Virus record (IMG/VR): IMGVR_UViG_3300038701_001069
Span: 1 to 27,758 of that record
Source of the DNA: a virus
Reading direction: 5' to 3' (one strand)
Length of the DNA: 27,758 nt
Made by a program: the position numbers and the translations under genes. This document shows positions 1 through 6,323 of this stretch, in pieces. The notes under the pieces are model-generated. The model saw only the letters and a list, made by a program, of their open reading frames with translations. It ran no database searches and was not told the origin of the DNA. How positions within the stretch are numbered: position 1 is the first letter of the stretch; each line of letters opens with the position of its first letter.

Positions 1-164
1 AATTTCATGACGTCGCTGCGGACCCGGCGTTTTCGCCCAAGCACGGTGTAGGGGATCTGTCCCCTGTCGCACCTGTTACTGATCCATTTTTCATTGACAT
101 CTTCGAGACCTTTGCTCCGCAGAAACTCCACTGCCTGCGGGATCGTCCATAGCTGAATATCCAT
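1..164 (-). CDS. Excisionase-like helix-turn-helix protein, 3' end cut by window edge
   Basis: The reading frame starts at ATG 164 and stays open for 54 codons to the left edge, so the C-terminus is missing. The product begins MDIQLWTIPQAVEFLRSKG and continues through W-I-S-N-R, G-Q-I-P-Y and a basic G-R-K-R-R-V segment. This is the usual layout of excisionase / MerR-type winged HTH proteins: a first helix with a T/I-x-x-A-x-x-F/L pattern, a recognition helix, then a G-x-I/L-P wing followed by basic residues. A GAGAGAG ribosome-binding sequence lies upstream, and a good TTGACA-N17-TAGTAA promoter sits at 196-224. Excisionases bind the attP arm and direct the integrase towards excision. The position next to attP and the integrase supports that role. 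A small transcriptional regulator is the main alternative. Confidence 0.6.
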   Translation of the reverse strand, partial: MDIQLWTIPQAVEFLRSKGLEDVNEKWISNRCDRGQIPYTVLGRKRRVRSDVMK

Positions 165-195
165 CTGACTCTCTCGATCAATTTGACTGTCATCA

Positions 196-224
196 TTACT
201 ATCGCATGTCAGGATTTCTGTCAA
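196..224 (-). promoter_or_regulatory. Promoter for the excisionase-like gene
   Basis: On the minus strand, TTGACA (219-224) is followed by a 17-nt spacer and TAGTAA (196-201). This is a near-consensus sigma-70 promoter whose start site would be about 25-30 nt before the ATG at 164. The -35 box overlaps the palindrome at 207-223, which suggests repression by occlusion. Confidence 0.7.
207..223. promoter_or_regulatory. 17-bp operator-like palindrome, site 1
   Basis: The sequence TGTCAGGATTTCTGTCA has half-sites TGTCAGGA and TTCTGTCA around a central T. It is one of the two most symmetric members of the dispersed operator family and covers the -35 box and spacer of the excisionase promoter. Binding of a regulator here is inferred, not known. 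Confidence 0.6.
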
Positions 225-249
225 ATCGGAACTGAGACAAGGTAAACAA

Positions 250-331
250 TATGCGGAACATATGCGCATACGCGGTTTTCGTATGCGCATACGGCCTAAA
301 ATATGCAGTTTTTGAGGGTTCTGGATGCATA
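250..331. promoter_or_regulatory. Left (P) arm of attP: TATGC arm-type repeats
   Basis: TATGC occurs on the plus strand at 250, 261, 282 and 302, and on the minus strand at 266-270, 287-291 and 327-331. The plus-strand spacings are 11, 21 and 20 bp, close to whole turns of B-DNA, so the copies would face the same side of the helix. Two copies form head-to-head palindromes, including CGTATGCGCATACG at 280-293. Short repeated boxes phased on one side of an att core are typical arm-type sites for a tyrosine integrase, with possible excisionase or IHF sites among them. Confidence 0.6.
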
Positions 332-437
332 CGGAGGGTGTCTGAGGCAGAAAAAGTGTACCATATGGTCCAGCATTTGGGCCTATTTTGAGGAGGCCCA
401 AATCTGTAAGTCGTTGATTTTATTTGGTTTTTGAGAA

Positions 438-482
438 TGGTGCCGCTTACGTGACTCGAACACGTGACCCCGTCATTACGAA
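438..482 (-). other. attP core: 3' half of a tRNA-Thr(CGT) gene
   Basis: Read on the minus strand, the 45 bp give an anticodon loop TTCGTAA (482-476), 3' anticodon stem TGACG, variable loop GGGTC, a perfect T-arm ACGTG-TTCGAGT-CACGT, the 3' acceptor strand AAGCGGC, discriminator A and CCA. Upstream of the loop the sequence (AAATC) cannot pair with TGACG and there is no D-arm, so this is not a tRNA gene. tRNA identity stops exactly at the edge of the anticodon loop, a common crossover point for phage integrases. After integration this segment would restore the 3' end of the host tRNA. Phage arm sites on both sides argue for attP rather than attL or attR. Confidence 0.8.
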
Positions 483-486
483 GATT

Positions 487-503
487 TGACAGAATTTCTA
501 ACC
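487..503. promoter_or_regulatory. 17-bp operator-like palindrome, site 2
   Basis: The sequence TGACAGAATTTCTAACC starts 4 bp from the tRNA-like core. Its reverse complement (GGTTAGAAATTCTGTCA) matches the family consensus, so it is inverted relative to the minus-strand operon sites, as expected if orientation follows the plus-strand integrase gene. The 12 bp at 483-494 are also an exact inverted copy of 216-227. Confidence 0.5.
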
Positions 504-533
504 TATTGATTTCATTGGACTTTTTGTCTTACA

Positions 534-548
534 TATGCAAGAATATGC
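534..548. promoter_or_regulatory. Right (P') arm of attP: two TATGC boxes
   Basis: TATGC occurs at 534-538 and 544-548 as direct repeats exactly 10 bp apart, between the tRNA-like core and the integrase start. They match the boxes in the left arm. Arm boxes on both sides of the core are the reason for calling a complete attP. Confidence 0.55.
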
Positions 549-571
549 ACCACAGGGGTTTTTAATTAATT

Positions 572-590
572 CGCTATGTGCATTATAGCG
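572..590 (+). promoter_or_regulatory. Small inverted repeat in the integrase leader
   Basis: CGCTAT (572-577) and ATAGCG (585-590) form a perfect 6-bp stem around a 7-nt loop, 30 bp before the integrase ATG. It could be an operator half-site pair or a short mRNA hairpin. No convincing -35/-10 pair for the integrase was found nearby. Confidence 0.3.
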
Positions 591-619
591 TCATTCGTTC
601 TGTCTGAACAGGAGAAAAT

Positions 620-1777
620 ATGCCCTCCAAACGAGAAACCACCACAAAAAGTGGCGAAGTCACTGTGAGCTACATCGTCTATTACAAGACCGAGGAAGGC
701 AAACGAACCAGTCGTGCGTTCTCTCAGAAGGCAAAGGCAATTGCCTTCGAAAGGGTGTGTAAGGGACAACCGAAAAAGCAGTCAGCACGAACGATGGCTA
801 GAGGTCATGCAACCCTACGATCCATCGCAGAGGACTACATCAGCGAAGGCATAATTGGGATTGACGGTGGCGATCCTTGGCGCTCGAACACCATCATCAA
901 CACACAACGTCGATTGAAGAAGCTGGGGGAGTTCATCGACCTGGACACCCCTTTGCGGATCATCACATCGCATACCATGAAGTCTCTCCGGAGAGACATT
1001 CAAGGCTCAGACATCGCCAGGTCAACACAGGTGTCCTTGTGGGGCTTCGTCAAAGCCGTCTTCAAGTTTGCGGCCTTGGAGGGTATCATATCGAACGATC
1101 CCACACACGGCTTGATGCTACGCAGATCGCGCCGTGTGGGCGTCGGTGAGGAGAAGGTGGAGGCATACACCAAGAAGGAGGTCGAAGCTCTTGTACGGAC
1201 CGCTCAGGCGCTTTCTGTGTCATCCAATCTGAAGAAGAGGAGAGCGCATCAGTTCACCTGGCTCATCGCCCCTCTTCTGTTTGAGACCGGGATGCGGATC
1301 AGTGAGCTGCTGGCGTTGGAGTGGAATAATGTCGATCTGGTTGATGGCGTGCTCCACATCCGTCAGTCGTTCGGACGGGGTGACAAAGATCTACAGGAGG
1401 TGAAGGCATTGGCATCTCACCGGAGCCTGGTCATATCGTCCGGAATGATTGAGGAGTTGAAAACCTTGAAGGAGCGTGGAACCAAGTTCCTCTTCGAGAC
1501 CTACAACAGGACGCCCTTGAGTTATCACAACGCCTTGCACTGGTGGTACCGACTGCAGGATGCAGCAGGCGTCAAGCGCGGCGGATTTCATAAAGCCCGG
1601 CACTATTATGCATCACGCCTGATCGAGGCCGGTGTCAATGCCAAGGTGCTGACGACTAACCTGGGGCATGCGGATGTCGCCTTTACGCTGCAGGTTTACG
1701 GGCATCTGTTTGACGACAGGGATACGAGGGATAGCAAGCGCCAATTGGCTGAGGATCTTTCAACCCTCAGCCTCTAG
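620..1777 (+). CDS. int: Tyrosine site-specific recombinase (phage integrase)
   Basis: This 385-aa protein has the standard layout of a phage tyrosine integrase: a short N-terminal arm-binding region, a SAM-like core-binding region at about residues 60-165, and a C-terminal catalytic domain. Visible catalytic residues are Arg226 (T-G-M-R-I-S-E), a probable Lys262, His324-x-x-Arg327 (H-K-A-R), His350 (L-G-H) and the nucleophile Tyr360 (Q-V-Y-G-H). It would carry out integration and excision at the tRNA-Thr-like att core just upstream. The start is chosen for AGGAGA about five bases before the ATG. It is the only clear plus-strand gene, and its last 18 bp overlap the convergent o-spanin gene. 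Confidence 0.95.
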   Translation: MPSKRETTTKSGEVTVSYIVYYKTEEGKRTSRAFSQKAKAIAFERVCKGQPKKQSARTMARGHATLRSIAEDYISEGIIGIDGGDPWRSNTIINTQRRLKKLGEFIDLDTPLRIITSHTMKSLRRDIQGSDIARSTQVSLWGFVKAVFKFAALEGIISNDPTHGLMLRRSRRVGVGEEKVEAYTKKEVEALVRTAQALSVSSNLKKRRAHQFTWLIAPLLFETGMRISELLALEWNNVDLVDGVLHIRQSFGRGDKDLQEVKALASHRSLVISSGMIEELKTLKERGTKFLFETYNRTPLSYHNALHWWYRLQDAAGVKRGGFHKARHYYASRLIEAGVNAKVLTTNLGHADVAFTLQVYGHLFDDRDTRDSKRQLAEDLSTLSL

Positions 1778-2089
1778 GTTTCCTGCGTCGATCTCAGCCT
1801 GGAAGTCTTCAAGGACCTTCTCGATGGCGTCCATGTTGCCGGAGCATTCGCGGATGTAGCGCTTGAGCTTCACCACATAGGCGGCAGCCGCACGTTGATC
1901 GTAAGGCTGTGCCGGTGGCAGCGGTACGCCGTCGACGGTCTTTTCATCCCCGCACACCAACAGGCTGTCAGGCACTGAAGGCGAGATGACGATGACGTTG
2001 CGCTCAGTTGTTGCGCAGGCAGAGAGTGCCAGAGATAGCACGACAGAGAACATCGTCGACCGGATACTGGTTTTCTTCGTCGGGCGCAT
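1760..2089 (-). CDS. o-spanin: Rz1-like outer-membrane lipoprotein
   Basis: This 109-aa protein has a basic N-terminus, a hydrophobic stretch and a lipobox L-S-A-C with the lipidated cysteine at residue 25. The mature part is proline-rich in its first half (PSVP, PLPPAQP) and ends in an amphipathic helix. Together with the i-spanin it would bridge the periplasm and fuse inner and outer membranes in the last step of lysis. The gene starts inside the i-spanin gene in another frame (86-bp overlap), as in lambda Rz/Rz1, with a strong AGGAGGT site before ATG 2089. It is longer than lambda Rz1. Its 3' end overlaps the integrase gene by 18 bp on the opposite strand. Confidence 0.8.
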   Translation of the reverse strand: MRPTKKTSIRSTMFSVVLSLALSACATTERNVIVISPSVPDSLLVCGDEKTVDGVPLPPAQPYDQRAAAAYVVKLKRYIRECSGNMDAIEKVLEDFQAEIDAGNLEAEG

Positions 2090-2384
2090 TTAGCACCTCC
2101 TGTAGTTGATCGTTGTAGATTTGCTGTTCACGGCGCCATTCGATCTGGCGTTGTTCCAAGGTCCGCTGGACGCCTTCCATGAGAGCGATTGTGGTCTGCT
2201 TGGAAAGCACTTCGTCCTTCAGGCTCTCGACCTGCGTGAGGGCTGCTGTGAGGTCTTCGTTCACACTCGACAGGCGCCACTGCGAGTACGCAAAGGCACC
2301 CGCCAGAGCGACAATGACCAGCACCATGCCGATCTGCAGATACTTGTCGAAGAAGCCGGTGATCGAGCTGATCAGATTACCCAT
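2004..2384 (-). CDS. i-spanin: Rz-like inner-membrane protein
   Basis: This 126-aa protein has one transmembrane segment at about residues 18-34 and a long charged coiled coil at 37-98, the expected form of an i-spanin that crosses the periplasm to meet the o-spanin. It carries cysteines at 114 and 122 near its C-terminus, which might form disulfides. The start at ATG 2384 follows GAGGAAA and overlaps the end of the holin-like gene by 8 bp, so translation is probably coupled. The assignment rests on topology and on the nested lipoprotein gene, since spanins share little sequence. Confidence 0.75.
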   Translation of the reverse strand: MGNLISSITGFFDKYLQIGMVLVIVALAGAFAYSQWRLSSVNEDLTAALTQVESLKDEVLSKQTTIALMEGVQRTLEQRQIEWRREQQIYNDQLQEVLNAPDEENQYPVDDVLCRAISGTLCLRNN

Positions 2385-2724
2385 AGGTCTTTTCCTCTTT
2401 GTGCTGTTCGATGTCCTCAGGATCGCGACCATCGGTCAGGGCGGTGCGCTTGTGGTCGCCGTAAGCGCGGACACCCTTGCCGATGTTGTGAAGGATCTCG
2501 GAGCGGTCCATTGTGGTGGTGAACAGGAAGCCGATGACCAACAGCTCGATGATGCCAAAAGACCCATCGACGGTTCTCTCCGCGATGGGGCCTTCGACAC
2601 CGAAGTAATTCATGGCTGTGATCAGGGAGGCGAAGAGTGCCGTGTTCGTGAAGACGAAGATCGTCCGACGAGTGGCAGCTCGACGCTGGTTTACTCCCTC
2701 GTGAGGTAGCGGCTGCTGACCCAT
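2377..2724 (-). CDS. Holin-like membrane protein
   Basis: This 115-aa protein has two predicted transmembrane helices at about residues 21-42 and 55-72, a charged N-terminus with several arginines, and a hydrophilic acidic C-terminus. Between the endolysin and the spanins, a small two-helix protein is most likely the holin that times release of the endolysin. The start at ATG 2724 lies inside the endolysin gene (34-bp overlap). It is chosen because GGAGAG sits 8 nt upstream and no ATG, GTG or TTG lies between there and the first helix. Family membership is not recognised from sequence, and an antiholin is possible. Confidence 0.6.
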   Translation of the reverse strand: MGQQPLPHEGVNQRRAATRRTIFVFTNTALFASLITAMNYFGVEGPIAERTVDGSFGIIELLVIGFLFTTTMDRSEILHNIGKGVRAYGDHKRTALTDGRDPEDIEQHKEEKTYG

Positions 2725-3500
2725 CCTTCTTTCTCTCCGTCGTAACTGACACGCATCCAGCCTCCACTCTGCTCGACCGACTGCACGTGATCTCCCCTCG
2801 ACAAGCCGCCGATGACGCTCCAATTGGTGCCTGGACCGGCGCGGACGTTGAGCGATGAGACATCGACCGTGTAGTCGCGGACCGGTAGCGGTTCGTCATC
2901 GCGCTGCTTTCCGAGGAGGTCGACAAACGACTTCATCGGAAAGGCCGGGCCTGGGTCCGTCTTCCATCCGCGAGTGTCGATCTCTTCGTGGCTGCAGATG
3001 CCTTCGATCTGATAGTTCTTGACGAGCGCTTCCACGATCTCCCGACCGGCATCCAGTTGGGTCTTGGTGTAGACAGGCCAATAGAAGTCGCCACTGCCGA
3101 CACGCGGATGCGGAGCGATCACATAGTCGTCGAACTTGTTGTCCGGTACCTTATTGCCATAGGCATCGAGCAATCCGCTGTTCGTCTTGCGCAGGTAGCC
3201 GATGTTGACAAATTCGATTCCGATTGAGTGTGAGTTCAGATTGCGAACGCCGTCGAAGACGCTCGGACCGGCGTGCCAGGCCTTCTTGTTGAAGGGCATC
3301 ATCTGGGTGATCTTCCCGGCCCGGTCGACAACCAGGTGGGCCGACACCTTCGACGCGGGACTGCGGAATGTGTTGATCGCCGATTTGCCGTTGTAGCCAG
3401 CCGTGTAGTGCAGAACGATGAAGCGAGGCTTGATTGTTCCGCCCCCGTTGGGGCTTTGAATGAAGTCAGCGCCAACGAGCTTGTGATATTTGATGTCCAT
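2691..3500 (-). CDS. Endolysin: N-acetylmuramoyl-L-alanine amidase with SH3 domain
   Basis: Residues about 20-190 are an Amidase_2 (T7 lysozyme/AmpD-type) zinc amidase. The zinc ligands are probably His31 (V-L-H-Y-T), His171 (C-S-H-E) and Asp182 (T-D-P-G-P), and G-I-E-F-V-N at 94-99 is the usual strand after the H-S-I motif. Residues about 210-266 form a bacterial SH3-type wall-binding domain (L-N-V-R-A-G-P-G, then G-W-V-S-S-R-Y-L). The enzyme cleaves the amide bond between N-acetylmuramate and the stem peptide. There is no signal peptide, so export through the holin is expected. It is the first lysis gene, and its GGAG ribosome site is locked in a predicted stem (3509-3554). Confidence 0.92.
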   Translation of the reverse strand: MDIKYHKLVGADFIQSPNGGGTIKPRFIVLHYTAGYNGKSAINTFRSPASKVSAHLVVDRAGKITQMMPFNKKAWHAGPSVFDGVRNLNSHSIGIEFVNIGYLRKTNSGLLDAYGNKVPDNKFDDYVIAPHPRVGSGDFYWPVYTKTQLDAGREIVEALVKNYQIEGICSHEEIDTRGWKTDPGPAFPMKSFVDLLGKQRDDEPLPVRDYTVDVSSLNVRAGPGTNWSVIGGLSRGDHVQSVEQSGGWMRVSYDGEKEGWVSSRYLTRE

Positions 3501-3508
3501 TTGGATTT

Positions 3509-3554
3509 CTCCGGTCGTTATTTTTGACCATTATGCCATAAAAAACGACCGGAG
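3509..3554 (-). promoter_or_regulatory. Stem sequestering the endolysin ribosome-binding site
   Basis: CTCCGGTCGTT and AACGACCGGAG (on the plus strand 3509-3519 and 3544-3554) are perfect 11-bp inverted repeats with a 24-nt loop. In minus-strand RNA the downstream arm contains the GGAG Shine-Dalgarno of the endolysin gene, so readthrough transcripts from the tail operon would pair it away. There is no terminal U-run, so this is not a standard terminator. Confidence 0.6.
3530..3538 (-). promoter_or_regulatory. Extended -10 promoter element inside the endolysin leader stem
   Basis: On the minus strand TGGCATAAT matches the extended -10 form TGn-TATAAT. No good -35 box lies 16-18 nt upstream. 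Transcripts starting about 7 nt downstream would lack the anti-Shine-Dalgarno arm and leave the endolysin start free. Confidence 0.45.
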
Positions 3555-3574
3555 TCTCAGTGGCTCACCAAAAA

Positions 3575-3591
3575 AGTTAGATATTCTGTCC
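3575..3591. promoter_or_regulatory. 17-bp operator-like palindrome, site 3
   Basis: AGTTAGATATTCTGTCC lies between the tail-fibre and endolysin genes. The half TTCTGTCC matches the family consensus and the other half is weaker. GTGGCTCA follows in the same gap at 3560-3567. Confidence 0.45.
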
Positions 3592-3599
3592 TTTGTTGA

Positions 3600-4523
3600 T
3601 CAAGGGACGTTGAAAGTCCGCTCTTCCAGCGATGTCCAGGCTGCTTCACCTGTCACCGTCATGACCGTTGTCCAAGAACCACCGAAGTCTTCGCTCTTTT
3701 CGAGGGTGAAGGTCTCAGGCGCAGCGAGGGATGACGTAGACGAGCGGGCCATGATGTAGACCTGGGCTACAGTCTTCGCAGTGTCGAACCCGTAGTAGAG
3801 TAATCCAGGAAGCCCGTTCTTGCCCCAGTTGGTTCCTGTATCACCATCGAAAGCCTTAGCGGCATTCTCAGATGTGGTCCATTGTCCATTGGCGACAGCG
3901 AAGCCGCCAGTCATTGCCTCTGGGGTATCCACCACAGATCTGAATTCCACCTCCTGGACGCCGACCGAAGAGTTGTTGTCCGTGTCGGTGATGTTGAGCC
4001 TCCACCAGACCGCGCCCAACTTGTAGATGCGAAGCTGGCTGGACTCCCAGGAGGTCTGGTTCTGCACCTGCAGGATGTTGGTCCATCCGCCGACACCATC
4101 GGACTTCTGAAGGATCGGATCGACCGGGGCGCTTTGGTAGTTGAGGCCGTCATTCCTTGCCCGCAGCGCGAAGCCTCCAAGGTTCTGAGGGCTAGGGAAT
4201 ACGATCTGGACCCAGGCGACGTTGCTGGTGATGTCTGTCGGCCCAGCCCACCTGGTGCTTGGATCTCCATCGAATGCCTTGTCTACACTCTCGGACGTGC
4301 CCCATTCGGAACTTGCAGACAAGGTTGCTCCTGCGACGGACACAGGAGATCCAGCGATGTCGTAGAGGGTGATCTCAGCCAGACCAATTGTGCGACCTCC
4401 ACTGACCACCTCAGGAGTGGTCATATAGATCCGCCAAGTGGTAGAGGCGTCCGGATCGACCGGGCCTCCACCAAGATGCGCAGTGATCGAGGCGGCTGAT
4501 ACGCCTGCCAGGAGACCCAACAT
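3600..4523 (-). CDS. Tail fibre/receptor-binding protein with two discoidin (F5/8C-like) domains
   Basis: This 307-aa protein has a short glycine/alanine-rich hydrophobic N-terminus and then two copies of a galactose-binding-like beta-sandwich, at about residues 30-190 and 190-305. Both show the hallmark A-F-D-G-D-x-x-T-x-W-x-x loop seen in coagulation factor 5/8 type C domains (around residues 83 and 225). Such domains usually bind sugars, so it probably contacts cell-surface polysaccharide at the tail tip. ATG 4523 overlaps the stop of the previous gene by one base (TAATG) and is preceded by GGAGG. The upstream fibre has two similar domains, so the pair may be a duplication. The exact ligand cannot be inferred. 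Confidence 0.75.
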   Translation of the reverse strand: MLGLLAGVSAASITAHLGGGPVDPDASTTWRIYMTTPEVVSGGRTIGLAEITLYDIAGSPVSVAGATLSASSEWGTSESVDKAFDGDPSTRWAGPTDITSNVAWVQIVFPSPQNLGGFALRARNDGLNYQSAPVDPILQKSDGVGGWTNILQVQNQTSWESSQLRIYKLGAVWWRLNITDTDNNSSVGVQEVEFRSVVDTPEAMTGGFAVANGQWTTSENAAKAFDGDTGTNWGKNGLPGLLYYGFDTAKTVAQVYIMARSSTSSLAAPETFTLEKSEDFGGSWTTVMTVTGEAAWTSLEERTFNVP

Positions 4524-6322
4524 TAGATCGCCTCCAGGTCGCCGGTCAGATCCCATTCGTTGGTTCCGACCTTGATCAGTGTTGCGGTCGATCCCTGTTT
4601 GCGGAGGTTCAGCGTCTCAGGCGTGTTGACCGTCACACCAGTGTCTTCAACCACCGTCATCTGACCGGCGCCGACCTGGCGCAAGGTGATGATGGTACCG
4701 ACGTCGAATGCCACAGAGGCATTGGCAGGAACCGTAAGATCATTGGCGCTGGCGTTGTCCACGCGGACGTACTTTCCAGCATCTGCAAGGACCAGGGTGT
4801 AAGAGGCCGATTGATCGTTGATCGAGGCAACACCCTCGTTTTCCCACGAGACAGCGTAGTCGTCGCCACTGATCTTCTTTAGGACCTGGCCGGTGGTTCC
4901 GCCCTTCGGCAGATAAGGTGTCGGCGGCAGAGGGATCACGTTCCACTGCAGGATTGGATAACCGGTGTCATCGTACTCGAAGAACGGCACATAGTTCGTA
5001 CCATCGTCCGAGTATTCCAAACGGAATTGGGTCATCAGGTTGCTGCCGGACTCCTTCTGGTAGAAGGCGAAGGCAGCGATAGCCTGCTCGTTTCCAACCC
5101 CGAAGTCCCAGCCGATCACCTTCTCACCACCGGAGAGGCTGCCAGAATCCCAGTCGGTGTTGACGTTGTTGTCGAAGGCCGCACTCGGAGTGTTGACCGG
5201 AGAGAAGGCACTACCACCTTCCGTGTCGGTCAGATCGTTTCCGAGAGCGTCCTGCAGCTCAATGCCTGAGATGCGGATATAAGGGTTTCCGGTCGATGCA
5301 CCGACAACAGCAAGACGCCAGTAGCGGTGGGGATCGTACTCAGCGCCCGGCCCGCCAGAAGCGCCTCCAGCGACCCAGCGCTCCAGAGAGGAATTCCAGA
5401 CAAGGGTAGCGCCTGAGTCCGGCGTTCCGGGGAGTTCGACGTCGTCTAGGTCACCCAGGTTCTCGCGCTTCTTCAGGTAGAGCGGATGCGTCGAGGAGTT
5501 CGTGGTCTCCACCAGGTTTGTCCAGGTCCAGATCTCGACTTCCCATGCCTCATACCAGGTCACACCATCGTCGGAATATTCGACGACGCCGGAAGTAGGC
5601 TGATTGTCGTTCGCCGTGCTGCCGACCGTGACGTCGATGTGAGTGATCGCGACCGGCGAAGCGAACTGATATCCAATCCAGTGGTTGCTCGTCGATACCG
5701 TACCCACGTCGCTGGTCCACTTGGTGGCGACGTTATCGTCATATGCATTGGCGACGACATCTCCGCTGTAGTGGCTGCTCTCCAGGGCCGTGCCGCCAGT
5801 CGTCAAACGAATGCCCGCAGGATCGCTCCGCATGTTCAGTTCATTGATGCTGACGAAGCTACCATCGATCTTCGCGGTCTTGACCACAAAGCGCCAGTAT
5901 TCGTGTTCGCCGTTCGGCTTCGGGCCGACTGACGAGCTGTTGCTGATGGCTGCACTGTTGGAGATAATCATCACAGAGGTGCCATCCGAGTGGAGTACAC
6001 AAACAGCTTGTGCCGGGACGTTGGCGCTACCAATGCCGCTGATCACGATCAGGGTTTCGGAGCTGGCGCGATTGTCGATCACGTAGGTGCGTGTGCGGGT
6101 CGGGACAGTGAGTGTCGATCCGAAGGCAACATTTGTCGTGCGGAACGTCATGTGCCGCACGAAGTCCACATCCGGCAGAACAAGGTTGCCATTGTCCATG
6201 TCGACCGTCACGACATCGTTCATCGCACGTTCAAGGTAACCGACCATCGAGTTGATGGTGTCTTCCTTCGCGGCCTGGGATGTGGCGAGCAGCGGGATGT
6301 CCAGGATTGGTGAGTTTGCCAT
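4523..6322 (-). CDS. Large tail fibre protein with two discoidin-like domains
   Basis: This 599-aa protein begins S-P-I-L-D-I-P-L-L-A-T-S-Q-A-A-K, a conserved start of alphaproteobacterial phage fibre proteins (DUF2793-like) that probably anchors it to the tail tip. Two F5/8C-like beta-sandwiches follow, with loops A-Y-D-D-N-V-A-T-K-W near residue 195 and A-F-D-N-N-V-N-T-D-W near 390. A short collagen-like GGASGGPGA linker lies between them. The C-terminal 110 residues form a beta-rich module seen at the ends of many phage fibres (S-Y-T-L-V-L-A-D-A-G-K-Y-V). GGAG lies upstream of ATG 6322, one base after the stop of the tail-tip gene. Confidence 0.75.
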   Translation of the reverse strand: MANSPILDIPLLATSQAAKEDTINSMVGYLERAMNDVVTVDMDNGNLVLPDVDFVRHMTFRTTNVAFGSTLTVPTRTRTYVIDNRASSETLIVISGIGSANVPAQAVCVLHSDGTSVMIISNSAAISNSSSVGPKPNGEHEYWRFVVKTAKIDGSFVSINELNMRSDPAGIRLTTGGTALESSHYSGDVVANAYDDNVATKWTSDVGTVSTSNHWIGYQFASPVAITHIDVTVGSTANDNQPTSGVVEYSDDGVTWYEAWEVEIWTWTNLVETTNSSTHPLYLKKRENLGDLDDVELPGTPDSGATLVWNSSLERWVAGGASGGPGAEYDPHRYWRLAVVGASTGNPYIRISGIELQDALGNDLTDTEGGSAFSPVNTPSAAFDNNVNTDWDSGSLSGGEKVIGWDFGVGNEQAIAAFAFYQKESGSNLMTQFRLEYSDDGTNYVPFFEYDDTGYPILQWNVIPLPPTPYLPKGGTTGQVLKKISGDDYAVSWENEGVASINDQSASYTLVLADAGKYVRVDNASANDLTVPANASVAFDVGTIITLRQVGAGQMTVVEDTGVTVNTPETLNLRKQGSTATLIKVGTNEWDLTGDLEAI

Positions 6323-6323
6323 T

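Noticed and set aside
5-196. A 63-aa minus-strand frame starting at 196
   Set aside because: The overlapping frame from ATG 164 gives a coherent excisionase-like HTH sequence with a ribosome site; the 63-aa frame does not resemble a protein family.
486-514. TTGACA at 486-491 as the integrase promoter
   Set aside because: No acceptable -10 box lies 15-18 nt downstream; the hexamer is better explained as part of operator-like site 2.
434-520. A complete tRNA gene
   Set aside because: Only the part from the anticodon loop to CCA is present; the 5' anticodon stem, D-arm and 5' acceptor strand are missing.
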